DNA from: Pseudomonas cichorii
GTDB taxonomy: Bacteria > Pseudomonadota > Gammaproteobacteria > Pseudomonadales > Pseudomonadaceae
Length of the DNA stretch: 64,000 nucleotides
NCBI RefSeq assembly: GCF_003700275.1
Contig: NZ_RBRE01000091.1
Coordinates: 1-64,000 of the forward strand
Direction of reading: 5' to 3'
Shown here: positions 17,942-26,930 of the stretch, piece after piece
How positions within the stretch are numbered: the stretch's first letter is position 1
How the letters are laid out: every line of letters starts with the position of its first letter
Position numbers and translations under genes: made by a program
Notes under the pieces: model-generated
Database searches by the model: none
What the model was told of the DNA's origin: nothing
The model's input: the letters and a program-made list of their open reading frames with translations, nothing else

Positions 17942-18549
17942 GCGATTCGTTCCAGCTCGACCAGCAGTTGGCCTATCTCATTCAAAGGCAGAAGGTAGTC
18001 CGGCGAATGAAGCGCAAGAGCTGCCTCCGGCATGGTACGCGCCAGGGCCTGGTCCGGATCCTGAATCACGGTAAAACCACCGTATCTGTTTATCTGTGCC
18101 AATCCGCGCGCCCCATCGTTGTTGGCACCGGTCAGCAATATTCCCGCCAGGCGGGGGCCAAAGGCATCGGCGGCAGAATCGAACAAGATATCGATGCTGG
18201 GCCGCGAATGAAATACGCGATCTTCCTGGCTCAATGACAGGCTGTGATCGTTTTCCACCGACAGGTGATAACCGGCCGGGGCGAAATATAACGTGCCGGG
18301 CACAATCGACTCCTTGTCGTCAGCCTCCTTGACCGGTATGGGCAAGCGATTCTGGAACACATGCGCCAACTGGCTGCGACGTTCCTCGGGCAAATGCAGG
18401 ACGGTAATGATCGGCAGGCGGAAGCCCGCACCGAGCATGCCGAAGATTTTCAACAACGCTTCCACACCGCCCGCCGAAGCGCCGACGACAATGGCATCCA
18501 CTGCCGGCAGACTGAAATCGGCCGAACCTGCACTTAACGTTGTTCTCAT
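17935..18549 (-). CDS. CheB-type protein-glutamate methylesterase without receiver
   Basis: A 204-residue methylesterase domain alone. The catalytic triad is present: Ser25 in VGASAGGVEAL, His52 in VLHLPEE and Asp145 in TGANNDGA. Classical chemotaxis CheB has an N-terminal receiver that restrains the esterase; here it is missing, so control must come from another partner. I chose the ATG at 18549, which overlaps the cheR stop as ATGA; a longer frame exists but lies inside cheR. No methyl-accepting protein is encoded nearby, so the CheR/CheB pair may modify a different target, such as the large CHASE3 kinase with its coiled coil. Confidence 0.88.
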   Translation of the reverse strand: MRTTLSAGSADFSLPAVDAIVVGASAGGVEALLKIFGMLGAGFRLPIITVLHLPEERRSQLAHVFQNRLPIPVKEADDKESIVPGTLYFAPAGYHLSVENDHSLSLSQEDRVFHSRPSIDILFDSAADAFGPRLAGILLTGANNDGARGLAQINRYGGFTVIQDPDQALARTMPEAALALHSPDYLLPLNEIGQLLVELERIAC

Positions 18550-19367
18550 GTTTTTCGGTAGATCCTTTCCGGCTTCACCAATGTCTCGAAAGAATTGCTG
18601 TACGCGGAAAAATCCAGAGTCTCCTTGCTGCCCAGTGCCAGGAATCCGCGATGGCACAATGACTCATGGAACAGCCCGAAGGTTCGATTCTGCAGTTTCT
18701 TGTTGAAGTAGATCAGTACATTGCGGCATGAAATGAATTGCGTCTCGGAGAACACGCTGTCGGTTGCCAGACTGTGGTCGGCAAAGGTGACATTCTCACG
18801 CAGGGTCTTGTCGAAGATCGCGTAATCATAGGCCGACGTGTAGTAGTCCGTGAACTCGCGCTGACCACCGGCCTTGCGGTAGTTGTCCGCATAGGCGCGC
18901 ACGTTTTCCATGGAGAAGATCCCTTGCTTGGCCTTTTCCAGCGAGCTGGGATTGATGTCCGTGGCATAAATGATGGTGCGCTCCAGCAAGCCCTCTTCGC
19001 GCAGCAGGATGGCCATCGAATAGACCTCCTCGCCCGTGCTGCAACCGGCAATCCAGACCTTGATCGACGGATAGGTCCTGAGCAATGGCACCACTTCCTG
19101 GCGAATCGCCAGGAAGTGCGAGGGGTCGCGAAACATCTCGCTGACCGGAATGGTCAGCAATTGCAGCAACTGCATGAATGCCACCGGGTCGTGCAGCACC
19201 CGTTCCTGCAGAGCAGAGATAGTGTTGCAGTCGAACTGACGCAGCGCATGATGAACCCGGCGCTTGATCGAAGCGCCGGAGTAATCCCGAAAGTCGTAGC
19301 TGTACTTCAGGTAAATCGCCTCGATCAGCAGCCGCAGCTCGATGTCAGCGTTTCGCTCAAGAACCAT
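18546..19367 (-). CDS. CheR-type protein-glutamate methyltransferase
   Basis: A 273-residue SAM-dependent methyltransferase. The N-terminal helical domain contains SGASIKRRVHHALR (about residues 31-44) and the SAM-binding domain has the motif IAGCSTGEEVYSMA near 108-121, IIYATDINPSSLEKA near 134, and SCRNVLIYFNKKLQ near 215, all standard in CheR. It overlaps cheB by four bases and follows the large hybrid kinase by about 40 bases. Unlike chemotaxis operons there is no cheA, cheW or receptor gene, so it probably belongs to a non-motility signalling module. Confidence 0.88.
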   Translation of the reverse strand: MVLERNADIELRLLIEAIYLKYSYDFRDYSGASIKRRVHHALRQFDCNTISALQERVLHDPVAFMQLLQLLTIPVSEMFRDPSHFLAIRQEVVPLLRTYPSIKVWIAGCSTGEEVYSMAILLREEGLLERTIIYATDINPSSLEKAKQGIFSMENVRAYADNYRKAGGQREFTDYYTSAYDYAIFDKTLRENVTFADHSLATDSVFSETQFISCRNVLIYFNKKLQNRTFGLFHESLCHRGFLALGSKETLDFSAYSNSFETLVKPERIYRKT

Positions 19368-19407
19368 GTAGAAACCTGAAAGAGTAAATCACTTGGGCCA
19401 TTGCCAC

Positions 19408-22400
19408 TCAGATACGTTCCATCTTCGGCAGCCAGACCCGAATCAACGAGAACAGCCGGTCAAGGTCGATGGGCTTGGCCAGATAGTCGTTGGAGCCCGC
19501 CTGCAGACAGCGCTCCTGATCGTCCTTCATCGCCTTGGCGGTCACCGCAATGATCGGTAGCTTGCGCCAGCGCGGATCCTTGCGGATCTCGATCGTCGCT
19601 TCGTAGCCGTCCATCTCCGGCATCATCACATCCATCAACACCAGATCGATGTCTTCGACCTCGTTGAGTCTGGCAATCGCCTCAAGACCGTTACGGGCGA
19701 TCTCGACCACTGCGCCCTTGTGCTCCAGGGCACTGGTCAGGGCAAAGATATTGCGCACATCGTCATCGACCACCAGGATCTTGCGCGCCTCGAAGACCTT
19801 GTCACGGCTGCGCGCAGTCTTGAGCATTTTCTGCCGCTCGTTGGATAGCTGCGACTCGATCTTGTGCAGGAACAGGGTCACTTCATCGAGCAGACGCTCC
19901 GGCGAACGCGCGCCCTTGATGATGATCGAGCGCGAATACTTCATCAGTTCGGCTTCTTCGTCACGGGTCATGTTGCGCCCCGTGTAGACGATCACCGGCG
20001 GGAACGCCCGGATGTCTTCCGTGGACATGAGCTTGAGCAGCTCGTTACCCAGCATGTCCGGCAGCTTGAGGTCGATGATCATGCAGTCGTAGATATTCTC
20101 GCGCAGCAGATCCAGCGCCTCCTGAGCGAAGCCCACTGCGGTGATCTCGATATCGTCGTCGCCGATCAGGCGGGCAATGCTGTCGCGCTGCAAGGCATCG
20201 TCCTCGACCAGCAGGATGCGCTTGACCTTCTGGGTCAGCTTGGCCTCCAGGCGGGCGAACACATCCTTGAGCTCTTCGCGGGTCGTCGGCTTGACCGCAT
20301 AGCCGATGGCACCCATGTGCATGGCGGCTTCCTGACGATCCTCGACGGAAATCACATGCACCGGAATGTGCCGGGTCGGCGCCAGTTCCTTGAGGCGCTG
20401 CAGTACGGTAAGGCCCGAATGATCCGGCAGGCGCATGTCCAGCAGGATAGCGTCGGGCGTGTACTCCGCGGCCAGATTGAAGCCTTCATCGGCGGCGTGG
20501 GCAACCAGACAGTCATAACCCAGCTCGTGGGCCAGATCGAACAGAATCTGCGCAAACTGCACTTCATCCTCGATGACCAGAATGCAGCGCCGGCTGAAAG
20601 GTGCCTTGTGACGGTCGTCGGCAAAGGTCGGCTGCGGCACTACCGGCAAGGGCTCGGCAACCGGCTGGCTTGCCATCGGCAGTGTGGTGACCGGCGAAGA
20701 GACGATTGTCGAGTGCTCGGCGGCGCTTTCTTCACCTTGTTGTTCGACGTATTGCTCAGGCAGTACCAGAGAGAAAATACTGCCCTGGCCCGGCGCACTG
20801 GTGACGCTGATCGCGCCACCCAGCAAGGCGGCCAGATCGCGGGAAATCGACAGCCCCAGGCCGGTGCCGCCATAGCGGCGGTTGGTGGTGCCATCAGCCT
20901 GGCGGAAGGCCTCGAAAATGCTCTGCTGATGCTCCTGGGCGATGCCGATCCCGGAATCTCGCACGGTAAATACAATGCCCGCCCCCGGCTGCCGGGAAAC
21001 GATCATGCTGACGGTGCCGCTCTCGGTAAACTTGATGGCGTTGGACAGCAGGTTCTTGAGAATCTGCTCCAGACGCTGGCGGTCGGTGAACAGCATGGTC
21101 GGCGTGCCGGGCTGCACTTCCACGGTGAAATCCAGATGCTTGTCGGCCGCCAGCGGCTGGAACATGCCACGCAAGCCATCCACCAGACGCGACACGCTGC
21201 TGTTCTCCGGGCGGACTTCCAGCTTGCCGGCCTCGACCTTGGAGATATCGAGGATGTCGTTGATCAGGTTCAGCAGGTCATTGCCCGCCGAATAGATCGA
21301 CTCGGCAAACTTGACCTGCTCTTCGGTCAGGTTGTCGGTCGGGTTTTCCGCCAGCAGCTTGGCCAGGATCAGCGAACTGTTTAGCGGCGTACGCAGTTCG
21401 TGGGACATGTTGGCCAGGAACTCGGACTTGTACTTGCTGGAGCGCTGCAACTCATCGGCACGCGCCTGCAACTCCACCTGGGCCAGGCTCAGCTCTTCGT
21501 TCTTGCTGTCCAGGATATCGCGCTGGTCTTCCAGCGCCTGACTCTGTTCAGCCAGTTGCTCGTTGGTCTGTTCGAGTTCTGCCTGCTGGGTTTCCAGATT
21601 CGCCTGGGATTCCTTGAGGATGCGCGACTGCTCTTCGAGTTCTTCGTTGGCGGTGCGCAATTCTTCCTGCTGGACCTGCAACTCTTCGTTGAGTTGCTGG
21701 GTTTCGGTGAGCACTTCCTGAAGTCGCTGGCGATAGCGTGCCGCTTCGATGGACGTACCGATATTGGCGGCTACCAGCTCAAGGAATTCGGAATCCTTTT
21801 CGGTCAATGGCCTCAGGAAGCCCAGCTCGATCACGCCGTTGACCTGATCGTCATTACTGGTCGGCACAATCACCACGCTGCGCGGCGAGCCCTCGCCCAG
21901 GCCGGTGCTGTACTTGAAGTAATCATGGGGCAGATCGTCGAGCGTGACGATACGATTCTGCTGCGCAGCCTGACCGATGACACCCTCGCCACTGTAGATC
22001 GACTGTTCCTTCAGCTCATGCTCGCGGGAAAAACCGTAGCTGGCGACACGCTGCAGGCCGCCGTGCTCCTGACGGACATAGACCGCCGCCACCACTGCCC
22101 CCAGATAGTGGGCAAAGAACTGCAGGATATGCAGCCCAAGGGTATTGAGCGTCAGTTGGCCCAGGACCTGCTCGGCCAGTTCGCTCTGGCCATTGCGCAG
22201 CCAGGCGACCTTCTGCAGGCGCTCGGCATTGTCTTCAAGAAGCTTGAGGTTATCACTGTAAGTATTTGAAAGAGAAAGCAAATCACGCCTTCCGAAATAA
22301 GCCAGGATGCCGCTGACCGCCAGCACAAAAATCAGGTACAGCACTACCGAGGCAATGGTGGTGCGGGTGACATCAGCGTTGCGGGTCAGGCGCAACTGTT

Positions 22401-22908
22401 GCTCCATGGCGACGGCCTGATCGTACTCGCTACGGATCTCATCGGTAATACGCTTGCCGCGCCCGGACTGGGTAGCCGCCAGAAACTCACCGTTCTGGCG
22501 GCGCATCTGAATCATTTCCTGAGCGAAACGCCCCCACTCCTCCTGCAGGGTGGACAGGCGACGGAAGCGATCCAGTTGCGTCGGGTTATCGGCAACCAGT
22601 TCTTCCAGGGTCTTGAGCTCTGCCTTGAGTACCGGCTTGGCGACTTCATAGGGGTCGAGAAAACTCTCCTGGCCGGTCAGCAGGAAACCACGCATGCCGG
22701 TCTCCATATCGATGGAGAGCTTCATCGAGCGATTGGTGCTGTTGATGACCCTGTCGGTGTGTTCGACCCACTGAATGACCGACAGCAGGTAACTGATCAG
22801 TGCAGCGAAGAAAATCGCACTGATAACGCCAACACCCAACGGCAGACTGACGTTACGAACCAATAACTTACGAAAGCGCTGCTCATCGACGACAGACGTC
22901 CGAATCAT
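19408..22908 (-). CDS. CHASE3-GAF hybrid histidine kinase with three receivers
   Basis: A 1166-residue membrane-bound kinase. Two transmembrane helices (about 22-44 and 185-206) enclose a CHASE3-like periplasmic region with MRGFLLTGQESFLDPY. A GAF domain (about 245-395) follows, then a long Gln/Glu-rich coiled coil (about 395-490). The kinase core has His503 in NMSHELRTPLN, an ATPase domain with DSGIGI and GTGLGLS. Three receivers come last, with phospho-Asp at about 824, 946 and 1093. The ATG at 22908 is preceded by AGGGAC; the open frame upstream is not needed. It leads the operon with CheR, CheB and REC-kinase. The coiled coil resembles those methylated in receptors, which would explain the CheR/CheB pair. 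Confidence 0.9.
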   Translation of the reverse strand: MIRTSVVDEQRFRKLLVRNVSLPLGVGVISAIFFAALISYLLSVIQWVEHTDRVINSTNRSMKLSIDMETGMRGFLLTGQESFLDPYEVAKPVLKAELKTLEELVADNPTQLDRFRRLSTLQEEWGRFAQEMIQMRRQNGEFLAATQSGRGKRITDEIRSEYDQAVAMEQQLRLTRNADVTRTTIASVVLYLIFVLAVSGILAYFGRRDLLSLSNTYSDNLKLLEDNAERLQKVAWLRNGQSELAEQVLGQLTLNTLGLHILQFFAHYLGAVVAAVYVRQEHGGLQRVASYGFSREHELKEQSIYSGEGVIGQAAQQNRIVTLDDLPHDYFKYSTGLGEGSPRSVVIVPTSNDDQVNGVIELGFLRPLTEKDSEFLELVAANIGTSIEAARYRQRLQEVLTETQQLNEELQVQQEELRTANEELEEQSRILKESQANLETQQAELEQTNEQLAEQSQALEDQRDILDSKNEELSLAQVELQARADELQRSSKYKSEFLANMSHELRTPLNSSLILAKLLAENPTDNLTEEQVKFAESIYSAGNDLLNLINDILDISKVEAGKLEVRPENSSVSRLVDGLRGMFQPLAADKHLDFTVEVQPGTPTMLFTDRQRLEQILKNLLSNAIKFTESGTVSMIVSRQPGAGIVFTVRDSGIGIAQEHQQSIFEAFRQADGTTNRRYGGTGLGLSISRDLAALLGGAISVTSAPGQGSIFSLVLPEQYVEQQGEESAAEHSTIVSSPVTTLPMASQPVAEPLPVVPQPTFADDRHKAPFSRRCILVIEDEVQFAQILFDLAHELGYDCLVAHAADEGFNLAAEYTPDAILLDMRLPDHSGLTVLQRLKELAPTRHIPVHVISVEDRQEAAMHMGAIGYAVKPTTREELKDVFARLEAKLTQKVKRILLVEDDALQRDSIARLIGDDDIEITAVGFAQEALDLLRENIYDCMIIDLKLPDMLGNELLKLMSTEDIRAFPPVIVYTGRNMTRDEEAELMKYSRSIIIKGARSPERLLDEVTLFLHKIESQLSNERQKMLKTARSRDKVFEARKILVVDDDVRNIFALTSALEHKGAVVEIARNGLEAIARLNEVEDIDLVLMDVMMPEMDGYEATIEIRKDPRWRKLPIIAVTAKAMKDDQERCLQAGSNDYLAKPIDLDRLFSLIRVWLPKMERI

Positions 22909-23255
22909 GAAAAGTCCCTGGCGATATATCAAAACGGTAGAGTTTGCCGTAATGGCAACAAAAAGACTCAGATTTCTCACATAGAGGATTGAAATCTCAC
23001 ACATAAATCGGCGATAAGCTCGCCCTGCCTAGCGAGTAAAGCCTAAAGGCGAAGGATAGCTATTCAATCGACGCAGATGGAACTTCTGGTGGTGTTTTAT
23101 TTACTGATGGAAGGACTGGGCAAAAAGTCGGCCAACCTGGATCGGGCCAAACGTTTTTTTAATGGCGCCATGATCCAGACGCAGTGACTTTTCGTACAAA
23201 AGCCCGCAGGCTGCACATATGCGCAGCCTTCACTACCATTTTTTAGGAAACCGCC

Positions 23256-23618
23256 ATGCCTGACGCAGCCAACACCATTCTTGTGGTCGAAGATGACAGC
23301 ATCGTGCGCATGCTGATCGTCGATGTGCTCGAGGAACTGGAGTATCAGGTCATTGAGGCCTCGGATGCCCAGCAGGCGCTGGCGCATATCAAGGATCAAG
23401 CCATCCGCATCGACCTGTTGATGACCGATCAGGGCCTGCCGGACATGCGCGGCACGGAACTGGCCAGACAGACCCGGGAACTGCGCCCGCAACTGCCTAT
23501 CCTGTTCGCCAGCGGTTATTCGGAAAACATCGAAGTGCCGCCAGGCATGCACTCGATTGGCAAACCGTTCTCCATCGACGACCTGCGCGACAAGGTAAAA
23601 AGCATCCTTGGCCAATAA
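23256..23618 (+). CDS. Single-domain response regulator
   Basis: A 120-residue lone receiver with VVEDDS (acidic pair at 12-14), phospho-Asp58 in MTDQGLPDMRG, the segment LFASGYSENI and the Lys in SIGKPF. It has no output domain. The gene diverges from the large hybrid kinase; the 350-base gap between them holds a small hairpin (23208-23229). Its last bases overlap the next gene's TTG start by 11 bases, so a glycosyltransferase follows in the same operon. It may carry phosphate for the nearby kinases. Confidence 0.85.
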   Translation: MPDAANTILVVEDDSIVRMLIVDVLEELEYQVIEASDAQQALAHIKDQAIRIDLLMTDQGLPDMRGTELARQTRELRPQLPILFASGYSENIEVPPGMHSIGKPFSIDDLRDKVKSILGQ

Positions 23619-24930
23619 TCACCCTTCAGACCTGCAGATTCCGTCCCGAGCAAAAACCCGACTGTTGATCATTGGCTATGTATGGCCCGAGCCCCGTTCT
23701 TCGGCGGCCAGCGGCCATGTCATGCAACTGATCCAGTGTTTTCTCGAACAGGACTGGGAGATCACCTTCGCCAGCCCGGCAACGGAAGGCGAACACCGGG
23801 CCGACCTGAAAGGCCTGGGTATCGATGAAGTGCGCATCGAACTCAACAACAGCAGCTTCGATACCTTTATCAGCGAGCTACAGCCGGATATCGTGCTGTT
23901 CGACCAGTTTCTCATCGAAGAGCAATTTGGCTGGCGTGTCGAGAAGCATTGCCCGGATGCCCTGCGGGTTCTGGAGACGTCCGACTTCCAGAGTCTGCGC
24001 CACACACGGCAGCAACTCCTCAAGGAACATTTGCAGGAGTCATCCGCAGCGGATGATCTGCACGACCTTTTCGCCATTGATCATCCAAGTCTATTTGCCC
24101 GGATCGCCAGCAGCGATCTGGCCCAGCGTGAAGTCGCCTCGCTGTATCGCTGCGACCTTAACCTGATGGTTTCGGACGTGGAAATCGAGCTGCTTGGCAA
24201 ACAGTTTGGCGTACCGAAATCCTTGCTGCACTGGTGCCCGCTGATGCTCGATGGCGTGCCGGAAAACATGACGCCTTTCGAGCAGCGGGCGCATTTCCTC
24301 AGCATCGGCAACTTTCGCCACGCGCCCAACTGGGATGCCGTGCTCTGGATGAAGAACGCCATCTGGCCGTTGATTCGCCAGCAATTGCCGGGCGCACAAC
24401 TGCATATCTACGGCGCATACACGCCGCCCAAGGCCACTGCACTGCATAACGTGGCCCAGGGCTTTCATGTCATGAACTGGGCCGAGGACGCGCTGCAAGT
24501 GATGTCTGGCGCGCGCATATGCCTGGCTCCGCTGCGCTTCGGTGCCGGTATCAAGGGCAAACTGATGGATGCCATGCTCAGCGGCACGCCTTCGGTCACG
24601 ACCCCGATCGGAGCCGAAGCCATGAGCGGCGACCTGCCATGGCCAGGCAGCATCGCCAGCAGTGCGACTGAAATCGCCAGTGCGGCGGTGCGCCTGTATC
24701 AGGATCAGACCTTGTGGAACGAGGCTCAGGCCGCAGGCCGGACGCTTCTGCAAGCGCGCTTCCAGCACAGGCAGCATTGCGACAGCCTGATCGAACGTAT
24801 CGAAGCCTTGCGTCAGGACCTGCCCCGCCATCGCATCGCCAATTTCACCGGCGCTATGCTTCGCCATCATCACCACAAAAGTACCCAGTACATGGCGCAG
24901 TGGATCGAGGCCAAGAACCGCAAGGACTGA
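23608..24930 (+). CDS. Glycosyltransferase (GT4/GT1-like)
   Basis: A 440-residue cytosolic glycosyltransferase of GT-B type. The N-terminal part has LLIIGYVWPEPRSSAASGHVMQ, a glycine-poor sugar-acceptor domain start, and the C-terminal part has FLSIGNFRHAPNWDAV (about 232-247), LHIYGAY and the donor-binding segment APLRFGAGIKGKLMDAML near 310-327. The start codon is TTG at 23608 inside the end of the response regulator gene, an arrangement that suggests translational coupling. The substrate is unknown; surface polysaccharide or protein glycosylation is possible. Linking a glycosyltransferase directly to a lone receiver is unusual. Confidence 0.78.
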   Translation: MANNHPSDLQIPSRAKTRLLIIGYVWPEPRSSAASGHVMQLIQCFLEQDWEITFASPATEGEHRADLKGLGIDEVRIELNNSSFDTFISELQPDIVLFDQFLIEEQFGWRVEKHCPDALRVLETSDFQSLRHTRQQLLKEHLQESSAADDLHDLFAIDHPSLFARIASSDLAQREVASLYRCDLNLMVSDVEIELLGKQFGVPKSLLHWCPLMLDGVPENMTPFEQRAHFLSIGNFRHAPNWDAVLWMKNAIWPLIRQQLPGAQLHIYGAYTPPKATALHNVAQGFHVMNWAEDALQVMSGARICLAPLRFGAGIKGKLMDAMLSGTPSVTTPIGAEAMSGDLPWPGSIASSATEIASAAVRLYQDQTLWNEAQAAGRTLLQARFQHRQHCDSLIERIEALRQDLPRHRIANFTGAMLRHHHHKSTQYMAQWIEAKNRKD

Positions 24931-24931
24931 A

Positions 24932-25687
24932 TCACTGCTTGCGCAGCAGGTAGGTGTCCATGATCCAGCCCTTGCGGCTGCGAGCTTCGTGGCGTAGCTG
25001 CTTGATCTGCGCACAGATCCGGTCCAGGGGGCCGGACAGCAGGATTTCGTCCGGCGTGCCAAGATAAGCGCCCCAATAGATATCCAGCCCCTGACCGACA
25101 AAACGCTCGAAGCCGCAATGCGCATCGAGCATCACCACTACGTTGCCCAGCTCACTGTCGGGGATTGTCGCCAGTCGCCGGCCAGTGGTGATCCGGATCG
25201 GCTCGCCAATCCGGTTCAGCGGCACGCGATGCCGGGCCACCAGCGCCTGGACACTGCTGATGCCGGGAATCACCTGGCAGTCGAAAACCTCCCGCCCCCG
25301 TGCCAGTACCTGCTCGAGAATCCGCAGGGTGCTGTCGTACAGCGATGGATCGCCCCAGACCAGAAAAGCCCCGACCTCCTCCGCGCCCAGATCCTCGCCG
25401 ATCAGGCGCTCGAACAGGACCGCACGTTGCTCATGCCAGTGTTCGATCCCGCGCTCGTAGCCCTGGGGATCATCTTCACGCTGCGGGTCGAGGACCTGCA
25501 CCAGTCGATAGTCGTCACCTTCGATATAGCGCTGGCAAATATCCTTTCTCAGGCGCAGCAAATCATCGTCGACATAGCCCTTGTCCAGCAGAAAGAACAC
25601 CCTGGCGCGATTCAGCGCCTTGATGGCCTGCACAGTGATCTGCTCGGGGTCTCCGGCACCTATACCGATCAGCAGGATCTGTTTCAT
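24932..25687 (-). CDS. cobF: Precorrin-6A synthase (deacetylating) CobF
   Basis: A 251-residue SAM-dependent methyltransferase of the tetrapyrrole methylase family. It opens with ILLIGIGAGDPEQITVQAI, the usual family start, has VWGDPSLYDSTLRIL at about 108-122 and VIPGISSVQALVARH at about 137-151. CobF methylates C1 and removes the acetyl group of precorrin-5 in the aerobic cobalamin pathway. The ATG at 25687 gives the start MKQIL; longer frames upstream are unlikely. It stands alone here, away from other cob genes, and converges on the glycosyltransferase with a one-base gap. Confidence 0.88.
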   Translation of the reverse strand: MKQILLIGIGAGDPEQITVQAIKALNRARVFFLLDKGYVDDDLLRLRKDICQRYIEGDDYRLVQVLDPQREDDPQGYERGIEHWHEQRAVLFERLIGEDLGAEEVGAFLVWGDPSLYDSTLRILEQVLARGREVFDCQVIPGISSVQALVARHRVPLNRIGEPIRITTGRRLATIPDSELGNVVVMLDAHCGFERFVGQGLDIYWGAYLGTPDEILLSGPLDRICAQIKQLRHEARSRKGWIMDTYLLRKQ

Positions 25688-25785
25688 CAGGCAACGACTC
25701 CGGACAATTTGCGAAAGGCGGCTGGGCATGAACCCGATAATTAAGGCACATTAGCAGGCTGGTGCCTTCTGGAAACGCTCCAGCC

Positions 25786-26691
25786 ATGTCAAGAACAACA
25801 AGAATCACCGACCCTTCCTACGAATTGATGGACGACCATAACGGTCTGTCGATCATCTATCGCGAGCATGGTTTCCCCTGCCCGCTGGTGCGCTGGCATT
25901 TCCACAAGGAATACGAGCTGCACCTGATCGTCGCCAGCTCCGGCAAGGTGTTCATTGGCGATTACATTGGCAACTTCAACCCCGGCAGCCTGTTTCTGAC
26001 CGGGCCGAACCTGCCGCATAACTGGATCAGCCAGATCCAGGAACAGGAAGTCGTGCCCAAGCGCGACATGCTGGTCAACTTCACCGATGAACTGCTTGAA
26101 AGCGGCAATCAGGTGTTTACCGAACTCAAGAGCCTGAATCCGCTGCTGGAGCGCGCCCAGTACGGGATCGAGTTCCGCTGCAAGCGCACGATTCGCCAGG
26201 CCATGAAGCTGATGCAGAAAATCGCCGATTCCAACGGCATCACCCGGCTCGGGCATTTCCTGATTCTCCTGGAACTGCTGGCAGCCAGCGATGATTTCCA
26301 GTTGCTGTCGGGCACCACCGCTTCCCATATCGCCGACGAGCACAGCGTAGACCGCACCAACCGTGCAGTGGATTACATCTTTGCCCACTACGGACGCGAG
26401 CTGCCCCTGGAGGAAGTCGCCGATTATCTGGGCATGAAGCCCACCTACTTTTCCCGCGTATTCAAACAGGCGACAGGGCGCTGCTTCGTGGAATTCGTCA
26501 ATCGCCTGCGCATCAGCAAGTCCTGCGAGTTGCTGGCCGACGGCGACAAGCCGGTGACTGACGTCTGCTTCGAGTCGGGTTTCAATAATATTTCCAACTT
26601 CAATCGCCGCTTCCAGCAGCTCAAAGGCATGACCCCATCGCATTATCGGCGCCTTGCCGTCCAGCGCCTTACCGAGCAAAACCTGTACTGA
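25786..26691 (+). CDS. mtlR: AraC-family activator of the mannitol operon
   Basis: A 301-residue transcription factor of the AraC/XylS family. The N-terminal cupin-like part holds WHFHKEYELHLI and GPNLPHNW; the C-terminal double helix-turn-helix (about 195-295) contains LEEVADYLGMKPTYFSRVFKQATG and VCFESGFNNISNFNRRF. Length and position match MtlR of Pseudomonas fluorescens, which activates mtlEFGKDYZ in the presence of mannitol, sorbitol or arabitol. I prefer the ATG at 25786; an in-frame GTG lies at 25762. It sits 240 bases ahead of mtlE in the same direction. Confidence 0.9.
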   Translation: MSRTTRITDPSYELMDDHNGLSIIYREHGFPCPLVRWHFHKEYELHLIVASSGKVFIGDYIGNFNPGSLFLTGPNLPHNWISQIQEQEVVPKRDMLVNFTDELLESGNQVFTELKSLNPLLERAQYGIEFRCKRTIRQAMKLMQKIADSNGITRLGHFLILLELLAASDDFQLLSGTTASHIADEHSVDRTNRAVDYIFAHYGRELPLEEVADYLGMKPTYFSRVFKQATGRCFVEFVNRLRISKSCELLADGDKPVTDVCFESGFNNISNFNRRFQQLKGMTPSHYRRLAVQRLTEQNLY

Positions 26692-26880
26692 TTCGTCCTG
26701 CCTGCTGTCCCCTCGTCTACGCTGAATCTGCATTGCAGCCTGCCGGAGCGCGGCTGCAGTGAGTTTTCATAACACCATCGAGTGCAAGAAAGTATCAGTC
26801 ACAGTGCGGTGCAGGATTTGTCATTGCGCCTCAAGGCCGTTGTAATCAGCCCACATCTTCCTACCTCCGGAAGATACAAA

Positions 26881-26888
26881 AACAATAA
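26881..26888 (+). promoter_or_regulatory. Candidate Crc/Hfq motif in the mtlE leader
   Basis: AACAATAA fits the AAnAAnAA catabolite-repression motif bound by Hfq with Crc. It lies 42 bases before the mtlE start. An inverted repeat tcttcc/ggaaga (26856-26874) precedes it; the promoter itself I cannot define. Confidence 0.5.
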
Positions 26889-26930
26889 CCAACCTTCTGT
26901 AGCTCACCGAGCATGGAAGAGGAGTGATCA

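Noticed and set aside
19864..21384. 506-codon open frame antisense to the hybrid kinase
   Set aside because: Codon bias shadow of the kinase; the protein is low in family features and rich in Gln, His and Arg as expected from reverse frames.
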